DNA of 64,000 bases from Betaproteobacteria bacterium (GTDB taxonomy: Bacteria; Pseudomonadota; Gammaproteobacteria; Burkholderiales; SG8-39). The stretch is taken from positions 124,001-188,000 of the forward strand of contig JAJDOG010000024.1 in assembly GCA_022340285.1 (NCBI GenBank), given 5' to 3'. Below are positions 45,857-54,851 of this stretch, one piece after another. The translations under genes and the position numbers were made by a program. Position 1 is the stretch's first letter; every line of letters begins with the position of its first letter. The notes under the pieces were generated by a model. The model worked only from the letters and a program-made list of their open reading frames with translations. It did no database searches and was not told the origin of the DNA.

Positions 45857-45965
45857 GTAGAATTGGTGCGTTGCGGCATGAGTATTTTTATGGGGTCTTG
45901 ATTTCCACTTATCGCGCTTCGCTGAAATTTATGCCAATAACCTGAACAAGTTAGTGGCTTTTTGT

Positions 45966-46032
45966 CCGGACGCCCCATGCGGGGTGGTCCGGGACGCTTG
46001 GAACGAGTGGTCCGGGTCAAGCTGGGCTTGAC
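45966..46032. other. Two inverted repeats upstream of osmC
   Basis: CCGGAC/GTCCGG with an inner CCCC/GGGG pairing forms a strong hairpin at 45966-45992. A second perfect dyad, GTCAAGC-N3-GCTTGAC, lies at 46016-46032. GTGGTCCGGG occurs twice here. No T-tract adjoins them, so operators for osmC are more likely than terminators. Nothing else is supported between the small RNA promoter and osmC. Confidence 0.4.
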
Positions 46033-46111
46033 GCAAAGCACAACCCACGTGCGCCGGGGCCGATCATGGGGGCGCTAGAATCCCCGCTTCCATTCAATCG
46101 GAGCACGAGCA

Positions 46112-46540
46112 ATGGAGTGCACGGTACGCTGGGGCGGACTGGACGGCGGCATGACTTTCGTCGCCGAGACGGGAAGCGGGCATGCCTTCGTGATGGACGG
46201 CGCGCCGGCGGGAGGCGGACGCAACCTCGGGCCCCGCCCCATGGAGACCGTGCTTGCAGGGACCGGCGCCTGTACGGCCTACGACGTGGTGCTCATTCTC
46301 AAAAAGAGCCGCCAGGACGTCCGCGGCTGCCACGTGAAACTGTCTGCGGACCGCGCCGAGGATCATCCGAAAGTGTTCACGCGCATCCACATGCACTTCG
46401 TCGTACGCGGCCGCAATCTGAAGCCGGCCGCGGTCGAGCGCGCGGTCCACCTCTCCCACGAAAAGTATTGTTCCGCGTCCGCCATGCTGAACAAGGCCGC
46501 GGAGATGACGATCAGCCACGAGATCGTCGAGGACGCCTGA
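46112..46540 (+). CDS. OsmC-family protein
   Basis: This 142-residue protein has the OsmC/YhfA fold. The two redox cysteines appear in GTGACTAYDVVLIL (near residue 54) and SHEKYCSASAML (near residue 119), as in peroxidases of this family, and GPRPMETVLAG is the family signature. It resembles the YhfA subgroup rather than Ohr. ATG 46112 follows CGGAGCACGAGCA. A TAGAAT hexamer at 46075 is a possible -10. Confidence 0.88.
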   Translation: MECTVRWGGLDGGMTFVAETGSGHAFVMDGAPAGGGRNLGPRPMETVLAGTGACTAYDVVLILKKSRQDVRGCHVKLSADRAEDHPKVFTRIHMHFVVRGRNLKPAAVERAVHLSHEKYCSASAMLNKAAEMTISHEIVEDA

Positions 46541-46694
46541 TCCCCCGCCAAGCCGGGATATCGAACGTCGAAAAGAAGACCCGGAAAATCGTCCGTACCG
46601 AGCGGCTTCGCCCGACTCGCTTGATTCACGTTAAGACCCTGCCTCTTCATGTTGCTTTTTCGCAACGAAAGGGCGTTAAGCCATTGTATTTTCA

Positions 46695-46723
46695 TTGTGA
46701 ACCCGAAACCGGATTCGTATACT
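46695..46723 (+). promoter_or_regulatory. Sigma-70 promoter of the FadL-family gene
   Basis: TTGTGA (46695-46700), a 17-base spacer and TATACT (46718-46723) precede ATG 46793, with the start predicted near 46730. Confidence 0.75.
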
Positions 46724-46792
46724 GGCTGGGTACTGACGACGCGGCTACGGGGGAGCGCCGAGTCAGCAAAAAAGAAGCGGAGAGACCCCAAG

Positions 46793-48055
46793 ATGAAGAA
46801 GCGACGTAATCAGAACAAGCTCCTGGCGGCTGCCCTCGGTACGGCGTTCGCGGCCCTCGGGACCAACGCATTCGCGAGCGGTTTCCAGCTGCAAGAGCAG
46901 AACGCCAGCGGCCTGGGTTTGGCCTACTCGGGGATGGCAGCCGCTGTGCAGGACGCCAGCACGGTCTTCTGGAATCCGGCCGGCACGGCGCTGTTACCGG
47001 GGATCCAGGGTGCCGTCTCGCTCAACTACATCATGCCCGACACGAAGTACACGGACAGCGGCACGTCCACCTTTGCCGCATTCGGTAACGACGGCAACGC
47101 GGGGGTGGACGCCCTGGTACCGGCGCTCTACGGCTCGTGGATGATCAACCCGCAATGGTCGGTGGGCCTCGGGATCAACGCGCCTTTCGGCCTCTCCACC
47201 GAATGGGATCTCCCATGGGCCGGCCAGTTCCATGCCCTCAAGTCGGAAATCAAGACGCTCAACATCAACCCGACCGTCGCGTTCAAGGTGAACAACGCGA
47301 TCCAGCTCGGTGCAGGCTTGAGCTACCAGAGGCTGGAAGCCACGCTCACGAACGGGGCAAGCCCCCTGATTCCGGGGTCGGTCGGACAGGTCAAGGGCGA
47401 CGACTGGGGATGGGGCTGGAATGTCGGGGCGCTGTTCGCCCTCGGACCGGACACGCGCATCGGGGTGACCTATCGCTCGACCATAAAGTACGAGATCAAC
47501 GCGGACCTGACGTTCAGCACACCTGCGCTTGCCGCGCTCGCGGGCACGGTCAAGGCCAACATCAAGCTCCCGGACACCTTTTCCGTCGCCGTGTCGCACA
47601 AGCTCAACCCGAAGATCCGGCTGCTGGCGGACTGGACGTGGACGGGCTGGGACACGATTCAGAACCTCACCCTTGTTCGCACCAGCGGTCCGTTGGCCGG
47701 CACGAACGCCTCGAACACGGCGCTCAACTTCAAGACCAGCTGGCGCGTCGGCGGCGGCATCGAGTACGAGGTCAGCCAGCCGGTGCTGCTACGCGCCGGC
47801 ATCGCGTATGACAAGTCTCCGGTGCAAGACGAGTTCCGCACGCCGCGTCTCCCGGACAACGACCGCACGTGGCTCTCGGTCGGGGCGCGGTTCAAGCCGT
47901 CGCCGAACTGGTGGTTCGATGTCGGCTACACCTACATCTGGGTGAACGACGGCCCCAGCCAGCTGATGCCGAACACCATCCCACCCGGGAATCTTGTCGG
48001 CAACTACAAGAGCAACATCAACATCCTCGGGGCGCAGGCGAGCTTCAAGTTCTGA
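46793..48055 (+). CDS. FadL/OmpP1/TodX-family outer-membrane transporter
   Basis: This 420-residue outer-membrane channel is for hydrophobic molecules such as long-chain fatty acids or aromatic hydrocarbons. The signal peptide ends NAFA, and the mature N-terminus SGFQLQEQNASGLGLAYSGMAAAVQDASTVFWNPAG is the FadL signature whose hatch plugs the barrel. The C-terminal strand ends QASFKF with a terminal Phe for BAM assembly. ATG 46793 is chosen because the in-frame upstream part is not signal-like. A strong terminator follows. Confidence 0.92.
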   Translation: MKKRRNQNKLLAAALGTAFAALGTNAFASGFQLQEQNASGLGLAYSGMAAAVQDASTVFWNPAGTALLPGIQGAVSLNYIMPDTKYTDSGTSTFAAFGNDGNAGVDALVPALYGSWMINPQWSVGLGINAPFGLSTEWDLPWAGQFHALKSEIKTLNINPTVAFKVNNAIQLGAGLSYQRLEATLTNGASPLIPGSVGQVKGDDWGWGWNVGALFALGPDTRIGVTYRSTIKYEINADLTFSTPALAALAGTVKANIKLPDTFSVAVSHKLNPKIRLLADWTWTGWDTIQNLTLVRTSGPLAGTNASNTALNFKTSWRVGGGIEYEVSQPVLLRAGIAYDKSPVQDEFRTPRLPDNDRTWLSVGARFKPSPNWWFDVGYTYIWVNDGPSQLMPNTIPPGNLVGNYKSNINILGAQASFKF

Positions 48056-48101
48056 GTAAGGCTGGCGCCGGCACGGTCGGCGCACAGGGAGGCCATGGGA
48101 A

Positions 48102-48127
48102 GGGCGCGGCGCAAGCCGCGCCCTTTT
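48102..48127 (+). terminator. Rho-independent terminator after the FadL-family gene
   Basis: GGGCGCGGC and GCCGCGCCC pair perfectly around a GCAA loop and are followed by TTTT. It ends the + strand unit 47 bp after the stop. Confidence 0.9.
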
Positions 48128-48166
48128 CCTTTGTGTGCGGGGCGAATGTTTGAATCGAACTTTTCA

Positions 48167-48268
48167 GTTTCCCCTCCTTTTCAAGGAGGGGTGTCGGGCG
48201 AAGCCCGACGGGGTGGTTCAAGTTTCAAACGGGGCCGCACACCACCCCGGCGCTTCGCGGCACCCCGC
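48167..48268 (+). repeat. Dispersed repeat family 2, second copy
   Basis: GTTTCCCCTCCTTTTCAAGG opens this copy exactly as at 41846. GTCGGGC/GCCCGAC hairpin arms, GGGGTGGTTCA and CACCACCCCGGCG blocks follow. It occupies much of the 336-bp gap between the FadL-family gene and coq7; the rest of that gap holds nothing supported. Confidence 0.75.
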
Positions 48269-48391
48269 CCGGCCCGAAGCACAGAGGCTTCGGGCGTTCA
48301 GCGGCTCGCACGTGCGCGTGCGCAGGCACGTGCTTCGAATCCTCGCCTCACCCTCGGAGAGGAGGGGAAACACCCCGGAGAAAGCCCCACC

Positions 48392-49021
48392 CTACACGCG
48401 GTACGACAGCGTCGTCATCACCTTCGCGACCGCGGCCATGGTGCGCTTTACGGGAAACGGCAGCTCGCGCGCCCCGAGTCGCGCGGCCATGTCGGCGTGC
48501 CCCGCCTCGTCGGCCTTCATCTGCACAACGATCTCGCGCGTGCGCACGTCGTCGGGATCGAGCCGCTCGAGATGTCCTTCCAGGTGACGCTCGACCTGAC
48601 GCTCGGTTTCCTTGAGGAAGCCGAGGCTCCAGGCGTCGCCTGCCTTGCCCGCGGCGTATCCCATCGCGAGCGATCCGATGTACCAGAGCGGATTGAGCAG
48701 ACTCGTTTGCCCGCCGAGCTCGCGGATGCGTGCCTCGGTCCAGGCGAGATGGTCCTCCTCCTCGCGCGCCGCTGCACGCAGCTTGCTGGTGAGGGCGTCG
48801 TTTCGCGAAGCGAGCGCCTGGCCCTGATAGAGCGCCTGCGCGCACACTTCCCCGCAGTGGTTGACGCGCATGAGCCCCGCGGCGTGCGAGCGCGCGGAAT
48901 CACTCAGATCAGCCTCGGGGATATCACGCCCCGGCGTGGGCCGCGCGTCGGTGTGAACTCCGAAGACCGTCCGGATGCCTTGGTCCATTTCGATGATCAA
49001 CCGGTCAAACGCGCTCAGCAT
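48392..49021 (-). CDS. coq7: 2-polyprenyl-3-methyl-6-methoxy-1,4-benzoquinone monooxygenase
   Basis: This 209-residue diiron hydroxylase carries out a late ring hydroxylation in ubiquinone synthesis. The carboxylate-bridged iron ligands are visible in MRVNHCGEVCAQALYQGQ, EEEDHLAWTEARIRELGG and VQMKADEAGHADMAARLGA. ATG 49021 (MLSAFDRLIIEMDQG) fits the family N-terminus. ATG 49030 is possible, and longer open sequence upstream is repeat-derived. It faces the FadL-family gene. Confidence 0.93.
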   Translation of the reverse strand: MLSAFDRLIIEMDQGIRTVFGVHTDARPTPGRDIPEADLSDSARSHAAGLMRVNHCGEVCAQALYQGQALASRNDALTSKLRAAAREEEDHLAWTEARIRELGGQTSLLNPLWYIGSLAMGYAAGKAGDAWSLGFLKETERQVERHLEGHLERLDPDDVRTREIVVQMKADEAGHADMAARLGARELPFPVKRTMAAVAKVMTTLSYRV

Positions 49022-49074
49022 TGGAGGCATGTGCAATAACGGTTCGAAAACACCTTCAAGCATACCGCGGGCTA

Positions 49075-49094
49075 CGGGAAGGAGGGTAACGTTG
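49075..49094 (-). repeat. Truncated copy of repeat family 1 upstream of coq7
   Basis: GTTACCCTCCTTCCCG (minus strand) is identical to the tail of family 1 at 27180-27239 and 41767-41822, but the hairpin half is missing. It lies about 55 bp upstream of coq7 and extends its reading frame artificially. Confidence 0.6.
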
Positions 49095-49138
49095 CCTTCT
49101 CGCTTGGGCGGCGGCGATGAGCCTCGTTTCGCCAAGGC

Positions 49139-49168
49139 GAAAAAAAAACGGGCGCCGAAGCGCCCGTT
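49139..49168 (-). terminator. Rho-independent terminator after the porin gene
   Basis: On the minus strand AACGGGCGC and GCGCCCGTT pair around a TTCG tetraloop and run into nine T residues, 29 bp past the porin stop. Confidence 0.95.
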
Positions 49169-49196
49169 TCCATCCTAGCCTGGTCTACGCCAGGTC

Positions 49197-50405
49197 TTAG
49201 AAGTGGTGGAAGAAGCCCAGCGCGATCATCTGCGGATCCGCGCCATAGGGCGTCGTGCCGCCCGGGCCGACCGACGTCTGCGCCGCGCCGGTGAAGTCGA
49301 TGAAATCGCCGTCCTTGTTGGTCACCTGCATGTAGCTGAGGTAGAGCCAGGTGCGCTTCGACAGGAGGTAGCGTCCGCCGACCATCCAGGCCTTCGACGA
49401 GGAGCTGCTGCAGATCACGTTGTCCGCTGCCGCGCAGTTCTTGAGGTCGCCGGTCCAGCCATACTGCGCCATCGCCTGGATGTTGCCGAAGGTCTGGTAC
49501 CAGTTGATGGTGTAGCCGTCCTTCTTCACCTTGGTACCCGCGGTACCCGGCGCCGTATTCAGGCCGGTCGGCGAGTTGTTCTGCGTGCGAACCCAGATGA
49601 CGCTCACGCGCGCGCCGGGCATGTAACCCCAGCCCAGACCCGCCTTGTACAGCTGGCCCTTCTTCTGGAAGCCTCCAACCGTGCCCAGGCTTGGCTGGGC
49701 ATAGTCGAGCTGAGCATAGATCGGGCCGAACGTGCCGCGCCACGTTGCGCCCCAGATGCTGCCGTTCGTGTCGGAGGTCACGCCGGCGACGGTCTGGTCT
49801 TGCACCGCTTCCGACGTCGGTGCCCAGCTGATCGTGAAGTTGTTGCCGGCCCAGGTCGGCGACGTGTACTGGATCGTGTTGCTCACGCGCGCCGTGATGA
49901 TGCCGCCGTTGCTCACGCGACCGAGGTTCGTGCCGTTGGTCCAGGGAATCTCGCTGTTGATCCAGGCGCCCGCGAATGGCGCGTTCACGCCGTTCACCCA
50001 GTAGATGTTCTGGCGTCCGTAGGTGAGGCGTCCCCAGCCGGCCTGCAAACCACCGTACGTGGTGCGGCTGCCCCAGAAGCCGGTCGAGCCGTTCGTCTGA
50101 CCGCCCTGGCCAAAGTTGTTGCCGTTGTCGATGTTGACGCCGGTCTCGACCTGGAAGATCGCCTTCAGGCCGTTGCCGAGATCCTCGGTCCCACGAATAC
50201 CGACCCGCGAGCTGTTGTCGAACACCCGCAAGCGGCCTTCACGGTTCGCGCAATCGGTCACCGTGCAACCGGCCGCGCCGTCCGCCTTGTAGTAACTCAA
50301 GCCGCCGTTGATCCGACCGTACAGCTGCACGTTGCTCGACTGCGCGAACGCAGCGGGAGCGACGAGCACGCCGGCGACCGCGGCTGCCATCAGTTTCTTG
50401 TTCAT
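49197..50405 (-). CDS. General (Gram-negative) porin
   Basis: This 402-residue trimeric porin of the betaproteobacterial OmpC/BpsA type forms a 16-strand diffusion channel. The signal MNKKLMAAAVAGVLVAPAAFA is followed by QSSNVQLYGRINGGLSYY, the family start. An SRVGIRGTEDLGNGLKAIFQVE segment follows, and the C-terminus is GFFHHF with a terminal Phe. ATG 50405 follows GAGGAGAAC. A four-cysteine content (two pairs) is somewhat unusual for porins. A strong terminator follows. Confidence 0.93.
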   Translation of the reverse strand: MNKKLMAAAVAGVLVAPAAFAQSSNVQLYGRINGGLSYYKADGAAGCTVTDCANREGRLRVFDNSSRVGIRGTEDLGNGLKAIFQVETGVNIDNGNNFGQGGQTNGSTGFWGSRTTYGGLQAGWGRLTYGRQNIYWVNGVNAPFAGAWINSEIPWTNGTNLGRVSNGGIITARVSNTIQYTSPTWAGNNFTISWAPTSEAVQDQTVAGVTSDTNGSIWGATWRGTFGPIYAQLDYAQPSLGTVGGFQKKGQLYKAGLGWGYMPGARVSVIWVRTQNNSPTGLNTAPGTAGTKVKKDGYTINWYQTFGNIQAMAQYGWTGDLKNCAAADNVICSSSSSKAWMVGGRYLLSKRTWLYLSYMQVTNKDGDFIDFTGAAQTSVGPGGTTPYGADPQMIALGFFHHF

Positions 50406-50533
50406 CAAAGAGTTCTCCTCATGAGATTGCCTAGAGCGCCGGGTCCCCCCTGCGCCGTCCACTCCTCCGAGCGTATCGGGAAGCTGAAAGCATTCTGCCA
50501 AACGGGCAAAACCACCCGCAAGACAACCCTTCG

Positions 50534-50559
50534 AAAAAGCCCCTTCGAGGTGCTTTTTT
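50534..50559 (-). terminator. Rho-independent terminator of the trp operon
   Basis: On the minus strand AAAAAGCACC and AGGGGCTTTTT form a stem with one mismatch around TCGA, about 50 bp after the trpC stop. A second perfect hairpin, GTTGCGC/GCGCAAC, lies just before it at about 50560-50578. Confidence 0.7.
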
Positions 50560-50606
50560 GTTGCGCGGGCGCAACAATTAGAGCTGGAATCTGAAATTCA
50601 TATAAA

Positions 50607-51401
50607 TCAAACAGATAAAAACAGCTCTTCAAGTGCCTTACCAGGATCGGCCGCGCGCATGAAAGCTTCCCCTATAAGGAAGGCTTGCACGGCGTTGGCC
50701 CGCATTCGCGCGACGTCGCTCGGCGCCAGAATGCCGCTTTCCGTGACGACCAGCCGGTCGTCCGGAACGCGCGCCAGCAGGCCGAGCGTCGTCTCCAGCC
50801 GGGTCTCGAAAGTGCGGAGATTGCGGTTGTTGACCCCGATGAGCGGGGTCGCGAGGCGGAGCGCCGTCTCGAGCTCGGCCGCGTCGTGCACCTCGACGAG
50901 CACCGCCATGCCGAGTGATTGGGCCGTTGCCTCGAGTGCCAGCATGCGCGACAGGTCGAGCGCCGCAACGATGAGCAGGATGCAGTCCGCGCCCAGCGCG
51001 CGGGATTCGTGCACCTGGTAAGGGTCGATCACGAAATCCTTGCGCAGTGCGGGCAGACCGGAGCTTTCACGCGCGACGGCGAGGTGCTCCGGCGCACCCT
51101 GGAAGAACTGTACATCGGTGAGCACCGAGAGGCAGGCGGCGCCGTGCGATGCATAGGACCGTGCGATTGCGGCCGGATCGAATTTCTCCCGGAGCACGCC
51201 CTTGCTCGGACTCGCGCGCTTGATTTCCGCAATCACCGCCGGACGGCCCGCGGCGATCTTCGCGCGCAACGCACCGGCGAAATCGCGCGGCGGCGGGGCG
51301 GCAGCAGCTTCCGCGCGCACGACTTCAGGCGGCCGGTCACGCTGTGCGCGGGCCACCTCGGCGCGCTTGACCGCCAGGATGCGTTCGAGAATATCGCTCA
51401 C
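50607..51401 (-). CDS. trpC: Indole-3-glycerol phosphate synthase
   Basis: This 264-residue TIM-barrel enzyme closes the indole ring in tryptophan synthesis. Markers are [18 protein letters not shown] (general acid Lys and substrate site), [26 protein letters not shown] and [15 protein letters not shown] 51401 is preceded by GGGAGAACGA. It is the last gene of trpEGDC and lies 45 bp after trpD. Confidence 0.96.
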   Translation of the reverse strand: MSDILERILAVKRAEVARAQRDRPPEVVRAEAAAAPPPRDFAGALRAKIAAGRPAVIAEIKRASPSKGVLREKFDPAAIARSYASHGAACLSVLTDVQFFQGAPEHLAVARESSGLPALRKDFVIDPYQVHESRALGADCILLIVAALDLSRMLALEATAQSLGMAVLVEVHDAAELETALRLATPLIGVNNRNLRTFETRLETTLGLLARVPDDRLVVTESGILAPSDVARMRANAVQAFLIGEAFMRAADPGKALEELFLSV

Positions 51402-51446
51402 TCGTTCTCCCGTTGCGTGCCCGGGCGCCATCGCCCGGCGGCTCCC

Positions 51447-52477
51447 CTACGCTTTCGCGAACCGCTGAGTGAACTTCACGAACTCGTCGAGCTTCGCACG
51501 CGCCGCGCCGCTCGCGATCGTCTCGAATGCGCGTTCCACGCCGTCCTGCATCGTCGCGGCCTTTCCGGACACGTAGATCGCCGCGCCGGCATTGAGCGCG
51601 ACGATGTCGCGCGCGGAGCTGGCCTTGTTCTCGAGCGCCTTCAACACCGCGTCGCGCGATTCCTCGACGGTCGTGACGCGCAGCGTGCGCGGATCGTGCA
51701 CCGGTAGACCGAAATCCTCGGGGTGGATCGTGTACTCGTTGATCCGCCCTTCCTTGAGCTCGCCCACCATGGTCTGACCCGAGATCGAGATCTCGTCCAG
51801 GTTCTCCATGCCCCACACCGTCATGGCGTGGCGCGCGCCGAGGCGCTGCAGCACGCGGATCTGGATGCCGACGAGATCCGAGTGGAACACCCCCATCACC
51901 TGGTTGGGGGCGCCGGCCGGATTGGTCAGCGGTCCGAGGATGTTGAAGATGGTGCGCACGCCGAGCTCGCGGCGCACCGGCGCCGCGTACTTCATCGCCG
52001 CGTGATGGTTCGGCGCAAACATGAAGCCGACGCCCAGCTCGTCGATCGCGCGCGCGACCTCTTCGGGCTTCAGGCTGATGTTCGCCCCGAGCGCCTCCAG
52101 AACGTCCGCCGCGCCCGACTTGCTCGATACGGCGCGCCCCATGTGCTTCGCGACCCGCGCGCCTGCCGCCGCACAGACGAAGCTCGCCGCGGTGGAGATG
52201 TTGAAGGTGTGCGCGCTGTCGCCGCCGGTGCCGACCACATCGACCAGATTCTCGGGGTCCTTCACGACGACCTTGGTCGCGAGCTCGCGCATCACCTGTG
52301 CCGCAGCGGTGATCTCGCCGATCGTCTCCTTCTTGACGCGCAGTCCGATCGTGACGGCCGCGATGAGGACGGGCGACATCTCCCCGCTCATGATCTGGCG
52401 CATGAGATCGAGCATCTCGTCGTGGAAGATCTCGCGATGCTCGATACAGCGGGTCAGTGCCTCCTGCGTCGTGATGC

Positions 52478-52481
<4 letters not shown>
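51447..52481 (-). CDS. trpD: Anthranilate phosphoribosyltransferase
   Basis: This 344-residue enzyme transfers phosphoribose to anthranilate. The PRPP loop [39 protein letters not shown] and [19 protein letters not shown] are classical TrpD signatures. ATG 52481 overlaps the trpG stop as ATGA. Confidence 0.97.
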
Positions 52482-53056
<575 letters not shown>

Positions 53057-53105
53057 GTCAACTCCGTGCGACCGATTTTACTGTCACGCATAGTATGGGC
53101 CTCGC

Positions 53106-54587
53106 TCATCCCTCCAGCCGCGTGTCGAGGCCGGCCAACGCGATTTCGGCGGCGCGCTGCAGCGCGCGGGCCTTGCTGCAGGTCTCCTGCCATTCGCTTT
53201 CCGGAACGGAGTCGGCAACCAGGCCAGCGCCCGCCTGCACGTGCAGCGCGCCGTCCTTCAGCACCGCGGTGCGGATCGCGATGGCGAGATCCATGTCGCC
53301 GCTGAACCCCAGATAGCCGACCGCCCCCGCATAGACACCGCGCGCATCCGGCTCGAGCTCGTCGATGATCTCCATCGCGCGCAGCTTGGGCGCTCCGCTC
53401 ACCGTGCCGGCGGGAAACGTCGCCGCGAGGACGTCGAGCGCGTCGAGACCCGGTTTCAGCCGGCCTTCCACATTCGAGACGATGTGCATCACGTGCGAGT
53501 ACCGCTCGACGGTCATCGTCTCGGTCACCTTCACCGTGCCGATCTGCGCGACGCGGCCAACGTCGTTGCGGCCGAGGTCCACCAGCATCACGTGCTCGGC
53601 GCGCTCCTTGGGATCCGCGAGCAGCTCGGCGGCGAGTCGCGTGTCTTCGTCCGTGTCCGCGCCGCGTCGCCGCGTCCCCGCGATCGGGCGCACGGTGACC
53701 GCATCGCCCTCGAGCCGCACCAGGATTTCCGGCGAGGCGCCGACGATGTGAAAGTTGCCGAAGTCGAAGTAGAACATGTACGGCGAGGGATTGAGCGAGC
53801 GCAGGCTGCGGTACAGCGCAAGCGGCGGCGCGCCGAAGGGCTGGCTCATGCGCTGCGAGAGCACGACCTGCATGATGTCGCCGTCGTAGATGTAGCGCTT
53901 GGCCCGCTCGACCCAGGCGCGAAAAGTGGCGTCCCCGACATTCGACTCGCCGGAAGTGGGCGCGGACGGCTCCTGGGGCCTCAACGGCAGCGGCAGGCGC
54001 AGCGCGCCGAGCAGCTCGCGCAATCGCGCCTGCGCGTCCTGGTAGGCGCCGGGTTTCGCCGGATCCGCGAAGACCACGAGATAGAGCTTTCCCGAGAGAT
54101 TGTCGACGACCGCGATCTCCTCGGACAGGAGAAAGAGCGCATCGGGGCAACCGACGGTGTTGGGTTTCGGCGGCCGGCCACCGAGGCGCGCCTCGTGCCA
54201 ACGGGCCGTCTCGTAGCCAAAGTAGCCGACCAAGCCACCGCAGAAGCGAGGCAGCCCCGGTCGCGCGTAGGAGCGGAACCGCTTGAGATATTCGCGAATG
54301 AACGCGAGCGGCTCGTCGGTCTCGAGGCGCTCGGTCTCCGCCTCGCCGTGCAACACACTCACTGCGCGTCCGATCACGCGCAGTCGCACCGGTGACGCGA
54401 GCCCGATGAAGGAATAGCGGCCGAAACGCTCGCCGCCGACCACGGACTCAAGCAGGTACGTGTTGGTCCGGTTCGCCAGCTTCAGGTAGATCGAAAGCGG
54501 CGTGTCGAGATCGGCAAAGGTCTCGAGCACCAGGGGAACCCGGTTGAAACCTTGCGCGGCGAGCCGCTTGAACTCGGCTTCGGTCAT
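53106..54587 (-). CDS. trpE: Anthranilate synthase component I
   Basis: This 493-residue chorismate-using enzyme makes anthranilate from chorismate with ammonia from TrpG. LLESVVGGERFGRYSFIG carries the LLES tryptophan feedback site. The catalytic core has VSPSLRMSQPF as VLSQRMSQPF, PSPYMFYFDFGNFHIVGASPEI, PIAGTRRRG and GTVSGAPKLRAMEIIDELEP. ATG 54587 follows ACAGGAGCAG. It is the first structural gene of trpEGDC and is preceded by the trpL leader. Confidence 0.97.
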   Translation of the reverse strand: MTEAEFKRLAAQGFNRVPLVLETFADLDTPLSIYLKLANRTNTYLLESVVGGERFGRYSFIGLASPVRLRVIGRAVSVLHGEAETERLETDEPLAFIREYLKRFRSYARPGLPRFCGGLVGYFGYETARWHEARLGGRPPKPNTVGCPDALFLLSEEIAVVDNLSGKLYLVVFADPAKPGAYQDAQARLRELLGALRLPLPLRPQEPSAPTSGESNVGDATFRAWVERAKRYIYDGDIMQVVLSQRMSQPFGAPPLALYRSLRSLNPSPYMFYFDFGNFHIVGASPEILVRLEGDAVTVRPIAGTRRRGADTDEDTRLAAELLADPKERAEHVMLVDLGRNDVGRVAQIGTVKVTETMTVERYSHVMHIVSNVEGRLKPGLDALDVLAATFPAGTVSGAPKLRAMEIIDELEPDARGVYAGAVGYLGFSGDMDLAIAIRTAVLKDGALHVQAGAGLVADSVPESEWQETCSKARALQRAAEIALAGLDTRLEG

Positions 54588-54604
54588 GAACTGCTCCTGT
54601 AGGA

Positions 54605-54712
54605 CGCTCTTCGGGGTGCTTCGGGGCGCGCGGCGGGCGCGCGAACTGCAGGCTTACGGGCGCCAGCGGCGCCAGCCGTGCCAGGCGGCAAATCCCCGAA
54701 TCCCGAAGAGCG
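54605..54712 (-). promoter_or_regulatory. Long-range complementary arms in the trp leader
   Basis: The RNA arm within trpL (54712-54694, CGCTCTTCGGGATTCGGGG) is complementary, apart from a small bulge, to the arm just before the trpE ribosome site (54626-54605, ending CCCCGAAGAGCG). A GCGCGC/GCGCGC hairpin lies between them. There is no U-tract, so the switch may act on translation or be Rho-linked. Confidence 0.6.
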
Positions 54713-54722
54713 GGCAGCTCAT
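54654..54722 (-). CDS. trpL: trp operon leader peptide
   Basis: This 22-codon open frame lies 67 bp upstream of trpE and 37 bp after the predicted transcription start. It begins MSCPLFGIRG and ends AAWHGWRRWRP, so three of the last nine residues are Trp (14, 17 and 20). That is the signature of a ribosome-sensing trp attenuator: scarcity of charged tRNA-Trp stalls the ribosome on these codons and changes downstream RNA pairing. No strong ribosome site precedes ATG 54722. The peptide is too short for routine gene calling. Confidence 0.85.
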   Translation of the reverse strand: MSCPLFGIRGFAAWHGWRRWRP

Positions 54723-54765
54723 ACTGATCGGCGCGTCGAATGGAAGGAATGCAGCGTCTTGGTGG

Positions 54766-54795
54766 ACTATAGCACCCTGTAACGCGCCGCAGCAA
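54766..54795 (-). promoter_or_regulatory. Predicted sigma-70 promoter of the trp operon
   Basis: TTGCTG (54795-54790), an 18-base spacer and TATAGT (54771-54766) on the minus strand predict a start near 54759, leaving a 170-nt leader that holds trpL. Confidence 0.7.
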
Positions 54796-54851
54796 CGACG
54801 TGGCTGCAAGGCTTGCTGCGCTCCTCTGGGTCTACGATTCTCGACCCGGTC

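Noticed and set aside
45791-45901. 36-residue + strand frame with AGGAGG-like sequence upstream
   Set aside because: The apparent ribosome site is the complement of the CU-rich loop of the small RNA, and no + strand promoter is seen.
45829-46041. 70-codon minus frame upstream of the small RNA
   Set aside because: It ends inside the small RNA promoter, contains the hairpin at 45966, and has no protein-like features.
48056-48391. Hidden gene between the FadL-family gene and coq7
   Set aside because: The gap is filled by a terminator and repeat family 2; open frames there have no protein features.
53241-54395. 384-codon + strand frame over trpE
   Set aside because: It is antisense to a fully conserved trpE and has shadow composition.
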